A stretch of 64,000 bases of DNA, taken from Novosphingopyxis baekryungensis DSM 16222 (GTDB taxonomy: Bacteria; Pseudomonadota; Alphaproteobacteria; Sphingomonadales; Sphingomonadaceae). Positions 18,388 through 28,312 of the stretch are shown piece by piece. The notes under the pieces are model-generated. The model did not search any database and was not told the DNA's origin. It saw only the letters and a list, made by a program, of their open reading frames with translations. Positions within the stretch are counted from its first letter, which is position 1. The number at the start of each line of letters is the position of its first letter. Location of the stretch: contig NZ_ATUR01000003.1 in assembly GCF_000420305.1 (NCBI RefSeq), positions 434,001-498,000 of the forward strand, given 5' to 3'. The translations under genes were made by a program, and so were the position numbers.

Positions 18388-21300
18388 TGGCTGAAAATAG
18401 CATCAACGAACCCGTGAACGACGCGGCGGAAGCCCAGATCGAGGCGGAAAATTACGAGGACAATCGTGCCGAGCCGACCGGCAAGCCGGTGGCGCTGAAA
18501 ATCCTCAAATGGATCGCCATCGGCGTGGCGGCGCTTTTGCTGTTGCTGGTCGCTATCGTGCTGGGCCTGAACACCGGCCCCGGTCGTTCCTTTGCCGTCG
18601 GGCAGATCAACAATCTGGAGCTGGCGTCCGGCCTCGATATCAACATCGAACGCATCGACGGATCGCTTTATGGCGATATGACCGTGGTTGGCCTCACCTT
18701 GTCTGATCCGAAGGGGGTGTTTGCCACCTCCCCCGAAGTGCGGGTCGATTGGCGGCCATTCAAGTTCGTGACCGGCAATCTGCTGGACATTCGCACGCTT
18801 TCCACGCCGCAAGTCCGCCTGGGACGTTTGCCAGAACTCATTCCGTCGGAAGACGATAGCGGCCCATTGCTTCCCGGTTTCGATATCGATGTCGACACAT
18901 TGGATGTTCGGCAGCTGATTCTGGAGGAACCGGTCGCCGGCCGCCGCAGCATCGCATCATTGGCTGGCAGCGTGACCATCAAGGACCAGGTGGCCAAGCT
19001 CATGCTGGACGCCAAGACGCTACGGCAGCAAGGTCTTGCCGGTGGTGACGTGATCCAGGTGAAGCTGGATGCGGCGCCCGAGCAGAACCGCCTTGCGATC
19101 GATCTCAATCTTGATGCGCCAGCCGACGGTCTGGTGAACAGTTTTGCCAATCTGGACCAACCTATTCGGGCGCAGCTGAAAGGCGCTGGCGACTGGCAGC
19201 GTTGGGACGGAAAGCTGCTCGCCAATCTTGGTGCGGATCGGTTCGCCTCCATCGATTTGGCGGCGCGCGACGGCACTTTCCGCGTGCGCGGCGAAACCAA
19301 TCCCGGCCTGCTGACGACCGGCCCCACCCAGGCGCTGTTGTCGCCGATCACGCGGATCGATTTGACCACCAAGGTGGACAACAGCCGCTATGATCTGGCG
19401 GGCACTGTTTCGTCCGAAAATTTCGCCCTCACCGCTGACGGCCTGATCGATCTGGGCAAGAATGCCTTTGACGACTTCACCCTCGATTTTCTGCTGAATA
19501 AGCCGTCGACGCTGGCAGAAAACCTCAGCGGCCGCGGCATTCGTGCCAATCTCGTGCTGGACGGGGATTTTCGCACCCCCGCCGTCGCGTACAAGTTGAA
19601 TGCCGCGGCGCTTGGCTTCAACGATATCGTGGTGGAGCGCCTATCTGCCGAAGGGTCGGCAACGGTCAAGGCGGACCGCATCCTGATTCCGGTCAACGCC
19701 ACGGCAGCCCGGATTACCGGGCTCAATGCAACCGCCGGCGAGCTGCTCACCAATGTCCGTTTGAATGGCGATATCGCCGTGGATGGTCCACGCATTCTGA
19801 GCGACAATCTGCGCATTCGCTCGGACAGGTTGCAGGCCGAGGCGCTGATCATCGCGAATCTCGACACCGGCCTCTACACGGGCGCCCTTCAGGGGCAACT
19901 CAACAACTACCGCATCGACAGCGTGGGTGTGATCGACATCAACACGCAGGCGGACCTGCGCGCGAACAATCAAGGCGGCTTCACGCTTGGCGGCAAGCTG
20001 CGTGTGCGCACGACGCAGATTTTCAATGAAAGCGCGCGCGATTTTCTGGGCGGTGACACCCTGATATCGACGGACTTCGCGTTCGGTAGCGATGGCGTGG
20101 CCCGTTTGCGCAATCTCAATGTCGCCTCGCCTGCCTTTCGGCTTACGGGCGGATCGGGCAGCTATTCTCCCGATGGACAGATTGCGTTCAGCGGTCAGGG
20201 CGTCTCGCGCCAATATGGCCCGCTCGGCTTGCGCGTGACGGGCACGATGACCAATCCTACCGCGGTCCTGACGGCCGATCGACCAGGCTTCGGGATCGGT
20301 CTGGCCAATTTTCAGGCGCGCGTGAATGGCAGCAATGCGGGATATGCGGTGCTGGCCAAGGGCGATACGGATTACGGTCCGTTCGATGCGGATCTGACGG
20401 TGATCACCGGCAATGCGCTGACCATCGATATCGCCCGCGCCAATTTTGCAGGCGTCGTCTTTGACGGGCGCGTGCAGCAGACCGCAGCCGGCCCCTTTGC
20501 CGGGCGCCTGAATGCCAACGGTTCGGGCATTAACGGTGTCGTGCAGCTGGCGTCCGTATCCGACGTGCAACAGGCCGTTATCGATGCCCGCGCCAACAAC
20601 GCCAGACTACCCGGCAAATTCAATGTGTCGATTGGCCGTGCGATCATCGATGCAACCGTTACGCTATACGATCAGCCTTCCGTGGTGGCCGATGTGCAAT
20701 TCGCCAACACCAATTATGGCGAGCTCAATATCAACGCCGCCCGCGCCAAGGTGAATTATCAGGGCGGCAACGGGACCGCGCAGATTTATGCGGAGGGACT
20801 TAATAGCGTACCATTCCGGATCGCTGCCAATGCCGATCTCAAGCCCGATCTGTGGCGGATCGCGCTGGATGGCCGGGCCAACAGCATCGATTTCAAGACG
20901 AAGAACCCCGCGCGGATCATTCCGGGAGCAGGCAAGTATCGGCTGCAACCCACCACCATTTTGCTGTCCAGCGGATCGCTGCAACTGGCCGGTCAATATG
21001 GCGACGGTCTCACGTTGCAAAGCCGCCTGAACGATGTCGATCTGTCCATTGCCAATTCCATCGCGCCGGGCCTCGGCCTCGGCGGCAAGGCGAATGGCAG
21101 CCTCGATTTCAATCAGGCGTCCGATGGCAGCTTCCCCTCTGCGGATGCGCGGATCAGTATCAAACGCTTCACCCGCACCAGCCTGTCCGCCGTCTCCACC
21201 CCCGTCGATGTGAATTTCGTGGGCAAGCTGCTGCCAAATGGCGGTGATGCGCGCGCCGTCCTGCGCCAGGGCAGTACGGTCATCGGCCGCATGGTCGCCA

Positions 21301-22658
21301 CGCTCAATCCCCTGCCACCTGACAGCGGAAGCTGGGTCACGCGCGTGCTCACCGCACCGCTGGGTGGCGGCATCCGTTATAATGGTCCGGGAAGCACCCT
21401 GTTCAGCTTTGCGGCAGTGCCGAACCAGACGTTGAAGGGTACGATCGGCCTTGCTGCCGATTTCAGCGGCCGTGTGCAGCGACCGCAATTGACGGGCCTC
21501 GTGCGCGCCAACGACCTGACCTATGAGAATGAGGTCTATGGCACGCGGCTCAGCCAGATGAAGCTTGCGGGGACCTTTACCAATGACCGGTTTCAGCTTG
21601 ATACGCTTCGCGCGGTGGCTGGCAATGGAACGGTCAGTGGCTCCGGTTATGTCAGCCTGAGTTCCGACGCGGGCTTCCCGCTGGATCTGAAATTGAATCT
21701 GGACGATGCCCGTCTGGCCCGCAGCGACAATATCTCTTCGACGGCGACCGGCGATATCCGCATCACCAACCAGCCGGGCTCCAATGCAAAAATTGCAGGC
21801 ACCATCCGTCTGCCCGAGACGCGTTACAAGGTAATCCGTCAGGGCGGCGCCCAGGTGCCGGTGCTGACCGGCGTGCGCCGCAAGCCGCCGCTCGGCCGCC
21901 AGAAGGTTACCGGCGATGCGCAGCCCGGCGCCGGCCTGCCGACGGTGTTCGACCTCGCCGTCAACATCAAAGCGGACGACCAGATTTATATTTCCGGCAT
22001 GGGGCTGGAGTCCGAATGGGCGACGGATCTGCGCATCACAGGCACCACTGCCAATCCGGCGATCGCCGGTGAGGTTTCGCTGGTCCGTGGCACCTACGGC
22101 TTTGCTGGCAATTCCTTCGAGCTGACTGAAGGCCAGATCACGTTCAATGGCGGTGAACTGACCAATCCCACGATCAAGATTGCCGCCGAGTCCGATGTCG
22201 ATGGAGTTACGGCCATCCTGAATGTGACGGGCCGCGCACAAAATCCGCAGATCGCCTTTACGTCCACGCCGGCGCTTCCGCAGGACGAAATCATCAGTCG
22301 CATTCTTTTCGGCAGCTCGGTGGCCAATCTTTCCGCCATCCAGGCGGTTCAGCTCGCCTCATCGCTCAACAGCCTGCGCGGCGGCGGTGGCGGGTTCAAT
22401 CCGCTGGGTGAGCTTCAGGCAGCCACCGGGATCGATCGTTTGCGCATTCTTGGCGGGGATGATGCGAGCGGGCGCGGCACGGCACTTGCGGCAGGCAAAT
22501 ATCTGACGGATGATGTCTATATCGAAATTATCACCGACGCCCGCGGCTTCACGGCGACGCAGCTCGAGGTCACCTTGACGCCGTTCCTTTCGGCCTTGAG
22601 CAGTTTCGGCAGCTTCGGCGGCTCCAATGTGAGCGTGCAGTATAAGAAGGATTATTGA
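18387..22658 (+). CDS. tamB: TamB-type translocation/assembly protein
   Basis: Inner-membrane-anchored periplasmic bridge protein of the AsmA/TamB (repeating beta-groove) family, 1423 residues. A single N-terminal transmembrane helix (IAIGVAALLLLLVAIVLGL, about residues 46-64) follows a short acidic cytoplasmic segment. The long middle is beta-rich and repetitive, and the C-terminal DUF490 domain carries DEIISRILFGSSVANLS and ends VSVQYKKDY. It works with TamA and is implicated in outer-membrane protein assembly and phospholipid transport. Coupled to tamA and to the small lipoprotein gene that follows. Confidence 0.95.
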   Translation: MAENSINEPVNDAAEAQIEAENYEDNRAEPTGKPVALKILKWIAIGVAALLLLLVAIVLGLNTGPGRSFAVGQINNLELASGLDINIERIDGSLYGDMTVVGLTLSDPKGVFATSPEVRVDWRPFKFVTGNLLDIRTLSTPQVRLGRLPELIPSEDDSGPLLPGFDIDVDTLDVRQLILEEPVAGRRSIASLAGSVTIKDQVAKLMLDAKTLRQQGLAGGDVIQVKLDAAPEQNRLAIDLNLDAPADGLVNSFANLDQPIRAQLKGAGDWQRWDGKLLANLGADRFASIDLAARDGTFRVRGETNPGLLTTGPTQALLSPITRIDLTTKVDNSRYDLAGTVSSENFALTADGLIDLGKNAFDDFTLDFLLNKPSTLAENLSGRGIRANLVLDGDFRTPAVAYKLNAAALGFNDIVVERLSAEGSATVKADRILIPVNATAARITGLNATAGELLTNVRLNGDIAVDGPRILSDNLRIRSDRLQAEALIIANLDTGLYTGALQGQLNNYRIDSVGVIDINTQADLRANNQGGFTLGGKLRVRTTQIFNESARDFLGGDTLISTDFAFGSDGVARLRNLNVASPAFRLTGGSGSYSPDGQIAFSGQGVSRQYGPLGLRVTGTMTNPTAVLTADRPGFGIGLANFQARVNGSNAGYAVLAKGDTDYGPFDADLTVITGNALTIDIARANFAGVVFDGRVQQTAAGPFAGRLNANGSGINGVVQLASVSDVQQAVIDARANNARLPGKFNVSIGRAIIDATVTLYDQPSVVADVQFANTNYGELNINAARAKVNYQGGNGTAQIYAEGLNSVPFRIAANADLKPDLWRIALDGRANSIDFKTKNPARIIPGAGKYRLQPTTILLSSGSLQLAGQYGDGLTLQSRLNDVDLSIANSIAPGLGLGGKANGSLDFNQASDGSFPSADARISIKRFTRTSLSAVSTPVDVNFVGKLLPNGGDARAVLRQGSTVIGRMVATLNPLPPDSGSWVTRVLTAPLGGGIRYNGPGSTLFSFAAVPNQTLKGTIGLAADFSGRVQRPQLTGLVRANDLTYENEVYGTRLSQMKLAGTFTNDRFQLDTLRAVAGNGTVSGSGYVSLSSDAGFPLDLKLNLDDARLARSDNISSTATGDIRITNQPGSNAKIAGTIRLPETRYKVIRQGGAQVPVLTGVRRKPPLGRQKVTGDAQPGAGLPTVFDLAVNIKADDQIYISGMGLESEWATDLRITGTTANPAIAGEVSLVRGTYGFAGNSFELTEGQITFNGGELTNPTIKIAAESDVDGVTAILNVTGRAQNPQIAFTSTPALPQDEIISRILFGSSVANLSAIQAVQLASSLNSLRGGGGGFNPLGELQAATGIDRLRILGGDDASGRGTALAAGKYLTDDVYIEIITDARGFTATQLEVTLTPFLSALSSFGSFGGSNVSVQYKKDY

Positions 22659-22906
22659 TGCGGGCGGTGTTGCGCATCGCGCCACTATTGGTGGCTTCGC
22701 TCTGCAGCGTCGCATGCCAAAAAGAGCCGGATTTCGACACGCAATATGACGCCACGAAAAGCGTGATCGACGCACGCACCAAAGCGCTTGATGCGGAAAT
22801 GGCCAATAAGATGGAAGCGATGGACCGCGAAATGGATGTGCGCGGGTTCGCCACGCCATCCACCCAGCCGACCACGACCGACCGTTCCACGCCAGATAAC
22901 GGCTGA
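22658..22906 (+). CDS. Small putative lipoprotein after tamB
   Basis: An 82-residue protein whose ATG overlaps the tamB stop (TGATG), which argues that it is real and cotranslated. It begins MRAVLRIAPLLVASLCSVAC, a signal peptide with a possible lipobox (SVAC; Ser at -3 is unusual). A charged helical segment with repeated Glu/Met/Lys follows, then a Thr/Pro-rich tail. I know no family. Its position suggests an accessory to the Tam system. Confidence 0.7.
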   Translation: MRAVLRIAPLLVASLCSVACQKEPDFDTQYDATKSVIDARTKALDAEMANKMEAMDREMDVRGFATPSTQPTTTDRSTPDNG

Positions 22907-22941
22907 TCTTGCAAATACAGCGTTCCGGCGAAACCTTGCTT

Positions 22942-22959
22942 GATATGTTGTAACATTCC
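22942..22959. promoter_or_regulatory. Zur-like palindromic operator
   Basis: The sequence centres on ATGTT-GT-AACAT (22945-22956), a perfect inverted repeat in an A/T-rich context. It resembles the alphaproteobacterial zinc-uptake-regulator site. It lies between a TTGATA (22940-22945) and a TATGAG (22962-22967) with a 16-bp spacer, so a bound repressor would block the promoter. The downstream gene is a zinc-type TonB-dependent receptor, which fits. The binding protein is inferred. Confidence 0.55.
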
Positions 22960-23004
22960 AGTATGAGAGCCGCTTCTCCCGCCTCTCAAAAATGGTTCTG
23001 CCCT

Positions 23005-25104
23005 ATGAAATTGCTGATCCCCCTGCTCGCCGGCAGCTGCTTGGCCGCGCCCGTTCATGCGCAATCAACGCAGGCTGCCGCGCCTGAAAATTCGTTGCAA
23101 CAGCGAGAAAATCTATCGGCCTATCATGATGAGGCACCTGCCGAGATCATCGTGACGGCGCCCTATCAGCGCAATCGCCTCGATGTGCTGTCCGGCACTT
23201 CGGTCCTGACCGGCGAACAGCTGGCGCGCGAACTGAAGCCAACCATTGGCGAAACCTTGGCGAGCCAGCCCGGCGTTTCCGCAACGTCCTTCGGTCCGAA
23301 CGCCTCCCGCCCCGTCTTGCGCGGTTTTCAGGGGGAGCGCGTGCGGGTGCTTTCCGACGGTATCGGCAGTTTCGATGTGTCGAACACCAGCGTCGATCAT
23401 GCGGTGGCCATCAATCCGTTGACGGCCGACCGCGTGGAAGTTCTGCGCGGCCCATCGGCCCTGCTCTACGGTTCATCGGCCATCGGCGGCGTGGTCAATG
23501 TGATCGATTCGCGCATTCCGCGCCGGGTGCCCGACGAATTTTTCCATCTCGATGGCATCGCGACCTATGGCAGCGCCGCAAACGAACGCTCGGTTGCGGG
23601 CGCTCTAGATGTGCCCGTCGGCGGCAAGTTCGTCGGCCATGTCGATGGTAGCTACATCAAGACCGATGATCTGGAGACTGGCGGATTCATTTTGACGCCG
23701 GAATTGCGTGCCCGTGCCGCTGCCAGCGCCGATCCGGAGATCGCAGCGCTCGCCAATCTGAAGGGTAAGCTGCCCAACAGTGCCTCCGAAACGTCCGACA
23801 TCGCGGCGGGCCTGGCCTTTATCGACAGCGGCGGCAGCATCGGTTTTTCCGTCAATCAGTATGACAGCCTCTATGGTGTGCCCGTCCGCTATGCCCTGAA
23901 CCCCGGCGAGGAAGCCGAGGCCGTCATGCTGGATGTCAAGCAGACCCGCGCCGATCTGCGCGCCGAAGTCGACACGGGCGGCGGCATTCTACGCCAGATC
24001 AAGCTGCGCGCGGGCTTCGCCGATTATCGGCATGATGAGCTGGAGGACACTGGCGAGATCGGTACCAGCTTTTTCAACGAAGGCATCGAAGCGCGCGTGG
24101 AGCTGGTCCAGGCCCGCCGTGGCAATTGGGAAGGCGCCGTTGGCGGCCAGCTGCTCGTGCGCGATTTCAACGTGATCGGCGAAGAGAAATTCCTGCCGCG
24201 CAATCGCACCGAACAATATGGCCTTTTCACCCTGCAAAGCTTTGACCTCGGCCCGCTACGCGCCGAAGTCGGCGGGCGGTTCGAACATAGCGTCATCAGC
24301 GCCTTTGCCGACGAAGATCTGGGTAATGGCGATATTCGCCGCACGTTCGATGCCTATTCCGGGTCCCTGGGGGCCAGCTACGGCCTCTTCGATGGATGGC
24401 GCGCCGGTTTGAGCGCGACCTACAGCGAACGCGCCCCATCTGCCGAAGAGCTGTATCCGAACGGTCCGCATGCCGGCACGCAGGCCTTCGAGATCGGTGA
24501 TCCGACCTTTACCAAGGAGCGGAGCAAGGGGCTCGAGGCTTCGCTGCGCGGATCCGGCGACGGCTATAACCTGTCCCTCTCCGGCTTCTACAACTGGTTC
24601 GACGATTTTATCTACGATCAGCAGACTACCGCCATCGAAGACGGCTTGCCGGTGTTTCAGTTCAATCAGGGTGACGCGCGTTATTACGGCTTTGAAATCG
24701 AAGGATCGGCGCAATTGCTGCAACTGGGCGGCTTTGCCGTCAATGTGGACGGATTGGCGGACTATGTTCATGCCACCATCACCAATGTTGGCCCTGCCCC
24801 GCGCATTCCCCCGCTTCGCTTTCTGGGCGGTATCGAGGCGCAGTCGGATCGCCTGACCGGCCGTATCGAGGCGGAATATAGCTCGGAACAGACGCGGGTT
24901 GCCGCCATCGAAACGCCGACCGACGATTTCACGCTGGTGAACGCGTCGCTTTCCTACAAGCCCTTTCAGGACAATCAGACCACCCTGATCCTGTCGGCTA
25001 ACAATCTTCTGGATGTGGTTGCACGCCGCCATGCCAGCTTCCTGAAGGACTATGCCCCGCTCGCCGGACGGGACATCCGGTTGAGCCTGAAACTTTCGCT
25101 TTGA
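23005..25104 (+). CDS. TonB-dependent receptor, probably zinc uptake (ZnuD-like)
   Basis: Outer-membrane transporter of 699 residues. I prefer the start MKLLIPLLAGSCLAAPVHAQ because it begins a clean signal peptide and because an upstream ATG at 22963 would lie in the -10 region of the predicted promoter. A TonB-box-like EIIVTAP follows. The plug has LRGFQGERVRVLSDGIGSFD and VEVLRGPSALLYGSSAIGGVVNV; the 22-strand barrel ends in IRLSLKLSL. The C-terminal ARRHASFLKDYAPLAGR resembles ZnuD/zinc-piracy receptors. Substrate assignment rests on this resemblance plus the Zur-like box. Confidence 0.85.
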   Translation: MKLLIPLLAGSCLAAPVHAQSTQAAAPENSLQQRENLSAYHDEAPAEIIVTAPYQRNRLDVLSGTSVLTGEQLARELKPTIGETLASQPGVSATSFGPNASRPVLRGFQGERVRVLSDGIGSFDVSNTSVDHAVAINPLTADRVEVLRGPSALLYGSSAIGGVVNVIDSRIPRRVPDEFFHLDGIATYGSAANERSVAGALDVPVGGKFVGHVDGSYIKTDDLETGGFILTPELRARAAASADPEIAALANLKGKLPNSASETSDIAAGLAFIDSGGSIGFSVNQYDSLYGVPVRYALNPGEEAEAVMLDVKQTRADLRAEVDTGGGILRQIKLRAGFADYRHDELEDTGEIGTSFFNEGIEARVELVQARRGNWEGAVGGQLLVRDFNVIGEEKFLPRNRTEQYGLFTLQSFDLGPLRAEVGGRFEHSVISAFADEDLGNGDIRRTFDAYSGSLGASYGLFDGWRAGLSATYSERAPSAEELYPNGPHAGTQAFEIGDPTFTKERSKGLEASLRGSGDGYNLSLSGFYNWFDDFIYDQQTTAIEDGLPVFQFNQGDARYYGFEIEGSAQLLQLGGFAVNVDGLADYVHATITNVGPAPRIPPLRFLGGIEAQSDRLTGRIEAEYSSEQTRVAAIETPTDDFTLVNASLSYKPFQDNQTTLILSANNLLDVVARRHASFLKDYAPLAGRDIRLSLKLSL

Positions 25105-25170
25105 CCCAGGGCTGCCGCGTTCCGCCAATCAGGGCTGGACGCGGCTGGCCATCTGAATAGAAGCGTGTCC

Positions 25171-26313
25171 ATGACACAATTTGATCTGACAGACGAACAG
25201 CGCGCCATCCAGGACATGGCGCGCAAATTCACCGCCGACGAAATCACGCCCCATGCCGCCAAATGGGACGAAGAGCATATCTTCCCGCGTGACACGATCC
25301 GCAAAGCCGCCGAACTCGGCTTTGCTTCGATTTACGTGTCCGAGGAGTCCGGCGGGATCGGTCTTGGACGACTGGATGCGGCGCTGATCATGGAGGCCAT
25401 GGCCTATGGCTGCCCGTCCACCAGCGCGTTCATTTCCATCCACAATATGGCCAGCTGGATGATCGATGCGTTCGGCAGCCAGACGGTGAAGGACAAATAT
25501 CTGCCCGATCTGGTCAGCATGGACAAGATCGCCAGCTACTGCCTGACCGAGCCCGGCTCCGGCTCCGACGCGGCGGCGCTCAAGACCAGCGCGAAGCTGG
25601 ATGGCGACCGTTATGTGCTGAACGGCTCCAAGCAGTTCATTTCCGGCGGCGGTGAGAACGAGATTTACGTCTGCATGGTGCGCACCGGGGTGGACGGCCC
25701 CAAGGGTATCAGCTGTCTGGTCGTCGAGAAGGACATGCCCGGCGTAAGCTTCGGCGCACCGGAAAAGAAGCTGGGGTGGCATTCGCAACCCACCGCGCAG
25801 GTGATCTTCGACGATGTGCGCGTACCGGTCGAGAACCGTGTCGGCGATGAGGGCGAAGGCTTCTCCATCGCGATGAAGGGCCTCGACGGCGGGCGCCTCA
25901 ACATCGGCGCATGCTCGCTGGGCGGGGCGCAGCGCTGTCTGGACGAAGCGATCGCCTACACCAAGGACCGCAGCCAATTCGGCACAGCCATCGCGGACTT
26001 TCAGAACACCCAGTTCATGCTGGCCGATATGGCCACCGATCTGGAGGCCAGCCGCGCACTCCTGTATCTTGCCGCCGCCAAGGTGACCGAGAATGCGCCC
26101 GACAAGACCCGCTTCGCCGCCATGGCCAAGCGCCTTTCCACCGACAATGGCAGCAAGATCGTGAACGATGCGCTGCAATTGTTCGGCGGCTATGGCTATC
26201 TGCAGGATTATCCGATCGAACGCTTCTGGCGCGATCTGCGCGTGCATTCCATCCTTGAGGGCACCAACCAGATCATGCGCATGATCGTCTCGCGCGATCT
26301 TTTGCGGCAGTAA
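25171..26313 (+). CDS. Acyl-CoA dehydrogenase (isobutyryl-CoA dehydrogenase type)
   Basis: FAD enzyme of 380 residues that oxidises a short branched acyl-CoA to the enoyl-CoA. Family signatures are YCLTEPGSGSDAAALKT (flavin/substrate loop), GGRLNIGACSLGGAQ and QLFGGYGYLQDYPIERFWRD. The catalytic Glu is in the final ILEGTNQIMRM. The following genes encode a 3-hydroxyisobutyryl-CoA hydrolase and an enoyl-CoA hydratase, so isobutyryl-CoA from valine is the likely substrate. The start is the ATG at MTQFDLT; a GTG two codons earlier is possible. Confidence 0.92.
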   Translation: MTQFDLTDEQRAIQDMARKFTADEITPHAAKWDEEHIFPRDTIRKAAELGFASIYVSEESGGIGLGRLDAALIMEAMAYGCPSTSAFISIHNMASWMIDAFGSQTVKDKYLPDLVSMDKIASYCLTEPGSGSDAAALKTSAKLDGDRYVLNGSKQFISGGGENEIYVCMVRTGVDGPKGISCLVVEKDMPGVSFGAPEKKLGWHSQPTAQVIFDDVRVPVENRVGDEGEGFSIAMKGLDGGRLNIGACSLGGAQRCLDEAIAYTKDRSQFGTAIADFQNTQFMLADMATDLEASRALLYLAAAKVTENAPDKTRFAAMAKRLSTDNGSKIVNDALQLFGGYGYLQDYPIERFWRDLRVHSILEGTNQIMRMIVSRDLLRQ

Positions 26314-26337
26314 AACCCCTATTGGGCAAATCTTATC

Positions 26338-26410
26338 CGTCATCCCGGCGCAGGCCGGGGTTTCAGATGGCGCAGCGCCGACTGGGTTTCCGGCCTTCGC
26401 CGGGATGACG
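26338..26410. repeat. Palindromic intergenic repeat (GTCATCCCGGCG type)
   Basis: The outer arms CGTCATCCCGGCG (from 26338) and CGCCGGGATGACG (to 26410) are inverted, with internal CAGGCCGG and CCGGCCTTCG also pairing. This is the REP-like element scattered in many sphingomonad and other alphaproteobacterial genomes; in one frame it reads VIPAKAG. It sits inside the valine-catabolism set between the acyl-CoA dehydrogenase and hydrolase genes, directly before the Shine-Dalgarno sequence of the latter. Confidence 0.8.
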
Positions 26411-26427
26411 AAGGAAAGCTTTTTGAC

Positions 26428-27477
26428 ATGACCGACCAACTCATCATCCGCACCGAGGGCCTGACCGGGCGCATCAGCTTGAACCGGCCCAAGGCGATCC
26501 ACGCACTGACCACCCCGATGTGCTTCGGCATGAGCGAGGCCCTGTCCGCCTGGGAACATGACGACGCCGTGCAGGCGGTGATGATCGATCACAGCGAAGG
26601 CCGCGGCTTCTGTGCGGGCGGCGATATCCGCATGCTGGCGGAAAGCGGAGCAAAGGACGGCAAGGATGCGCGTGCATTCTTTCATTCGGAGTACCGCCTG
26701 AACCACCAGCTGTTCACCTATGACAAGCCCGTCATCGCCTTCATGGACGGCATCACCATGGGCGGCGGGGTCGGCATCTCGCTGCCCGCACGTTTCCGCG
26801 TGGCGACCGAAAACACGCGCTTCGCCATGCCGGAGACCGGCATCGGCCTGTTCCCGGATGTCGGCGCGGGCTGGTATCTGCCGCGTCTGGAGGGGCGCGT
26901 CGGCCAGTTTCTGGCGCTCACCGGCGCGCGGATCGACGGGGCGGAGTGCCTCGCGCTCGGCCTTGCCACGCACTATCTGCCATCCGAAAAGCTGGACGAA
27001 GCCAAGGAACGCATTGCCGAGCGGCCCGAGCGAATCGCCGGGATCCTCGGCGAGCTGTCGGTCACCGCACCCGACGCGCGCATCACCGAGAATATGGCCC
27101 GCATCAACCGCTTCTTCGCCAGCGACTCCTATGAGGATATCCTCGAGGCGCTGGAGAAGGACGATAGCGATTGGGCGCAAAAGGAGCGCGACACGCTCGG
27201 CACAAAAAGCCCGCAGACCTGCAAGGTGGCGCTGCGCCAGCTGAAGGAAGGCGCGGACATGCCGGATTTCGCTGCGGAAATGGCCCAGGAATATACCATC
27301 GGCGCACATGTCGTCGGGCGGCACGACTTTCTGGAAGGCGTGCGCGCGTTGATTATCGACAAGGACAACAGCCCCAAATGGAACCCGGCCACGCCCGCCG
27401 AGGTGAGCGATGCGCTGATCGACGAGATTTTCGCACCTTTGCCCGCGGGCGAGGCGTGGACGCCGTTGGCGCGCTGA
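26428..27477 (+). CDS. 3-hydroxyisobutyryl-CoA hydrolase
   Basis: Crotonase-fold hydrolase of 349 residues, releasing 3-hydroxyisobutyrate from its CoA ester in valine breakdown. The oxyanion-hole motif [11 protein letters not shown] and the hydrolase-type motif [18 protein letters not shown] separate it from plain enoyl-CoA hydratases, as does the extra C-terminal region ([39 protein letters not shown]). AAGGAAAG precedes the ATG. A palindromic repeat separates it from the acyl-CoA dehydrogenase gene. Confidence 0.92.
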   Translation: MTDQLIIRTEGLTGRISLNRPKAIHALTTPMCFGMSEALSAWEHDDAVQAVMIDHSEGRGFCAGGDIRMLAESGAKDGKDARAFFHSEYRLNHQLFTYDKPVIAFMDGITMGGGVGISLPARFRVATENTRFAMPETGIGLFPDVGAGWYLPRLEGRVGQFLALTGARIDGAECLALGLATHYLPSEKLDEAKERIAERPERIAGILGELSVTAPDARITENMARINRFFASDSYEDILEALEKDDSDWAQKERDTLGTKSPQTCKVALRQLKEGADMPDFAAEMAQEYTIGAHVVGRHDFLEGVRALIIDKDNSPKWNPATPAEVSDALIDEIFAPLPAGEAWTPLAR

Positions 27478-27490
27478 AGCGGAGAGCAAG

Positions 27491-28273
27491 ATGACGTACG
27501 AAACGATCACCACCGAAACGCGCGGCGCGGTCACGCTGATCACGCTGAACCGCCCCAAGGCGCTGAACGCACTTAACGCGCAGATTCTCGACGAGCTGAT
27601 CGAGGCGTTCGAAGCCTATCAGAACGATGATGGCCAGCGCTGCGCTGTGCTCACCGGATCTGGCGAAAAAGCCTTCGCCGCCGGGGCCGACATCAAGGAA
27701 ATGGCCGACAAGCCGATGGCCGATTTCTATGCCGAGGACTTCTTCTCGCGCTGGACCAGCCATATCGTGAAGGCCGTGCGCAAGCCATGGATCGCGGCGG
27801 TGAACGGCTTCGCTCTCGGAGGCGGGTGCGAGCTGGCTATGATGGCGGACTTTATTCTGGCGTCGGACAGCGCCAAGTTCGGCCAGCCGGAGATCAAGCT
27901 GGGCGTGGCCCCCGGCATGGGCGGATCGCAGCGGCTCACCCGCGCCGTCGGCAAGTCCAAGGCGATGGAGATGTGCCTCACCGGACGTATGATGGACGCC
28001 GAGGAAGCCGAACGCGGCGGCTTGGTCGCGCGCATCGTCCCCGCCGCCGATCTGCTCGACGAGGCGATGAAAAGCGCCGCTGCCATTGCCGCCATGCCCC
28101 CGCTGGCCGCCATGGTGAACAAGGAAATGGTCAATGCCGCCTATGAGACCACGCTGGATCAGGGCCTGCTGCACGAGCGCCGCCTGTTCCAGATCCTGAC
28201 CGGCACACAGGACAAGGCCGAGGGCATGGCCGCCTTCATCGAAAAGCGCGAAGGCCAGTGGAAGGGTCGCTAA
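27491..28273 (+). CDS. Enoyl-CoA hydratase
   Basis: Crotonase-family hydratase of 260 residues, adding water to 2-enoyl-CoA (here probably methacrylyl-CoA). Oxyanion-hole residues lie in [14 protein letters not shown] and [17 protein letters not shown]. Both expected catalytic Glu positions are present (GGGCELAMM and [16 protein letters not shown]). A GGAGAG lies about 6 nt before the ATG and only 13 bp separate it from the hydrolase stop, so the two are in one operon. The later steps of valine catabolism (mmsA/mmsB) are not in this window. Confidence 0.93.
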   Translation: MTYETITTETRGAVTLITLNRPKALNALNAQILDELIEAFEAYQNDDGQRCAVLTGSGEKAFAAGADIKEMADKPMADFYAEDFFSRWTSHIVKAVRKPWIAAVNGFALGGGCELAMMADFILASDSAKFGQPEIKLGVAPGMGGSQRLTRAVGKSKAMEMCLTGRMMDAEEAERGGLVARIVPAADLLDEAMKSAAAIAAMPPLAAMVNKEMVNAAYETTLDQGLLHERRLFQILTGTQDKAEGMAAFIEKREGQWKGR

Positions 28274-28312
28274 TCGCCCGCCCGGCGCTCCGTTGCAACG
28301 AAGGCGAACGTC

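Noticed and set aside
25129-27558. Long open frame opposite the acyl-CoA dehydrogenase and hydrolase genes
   Set aside because: It is antisense to two well-recognised enzymes, has no domain resemblance, and arises from high GC at third codon positions.
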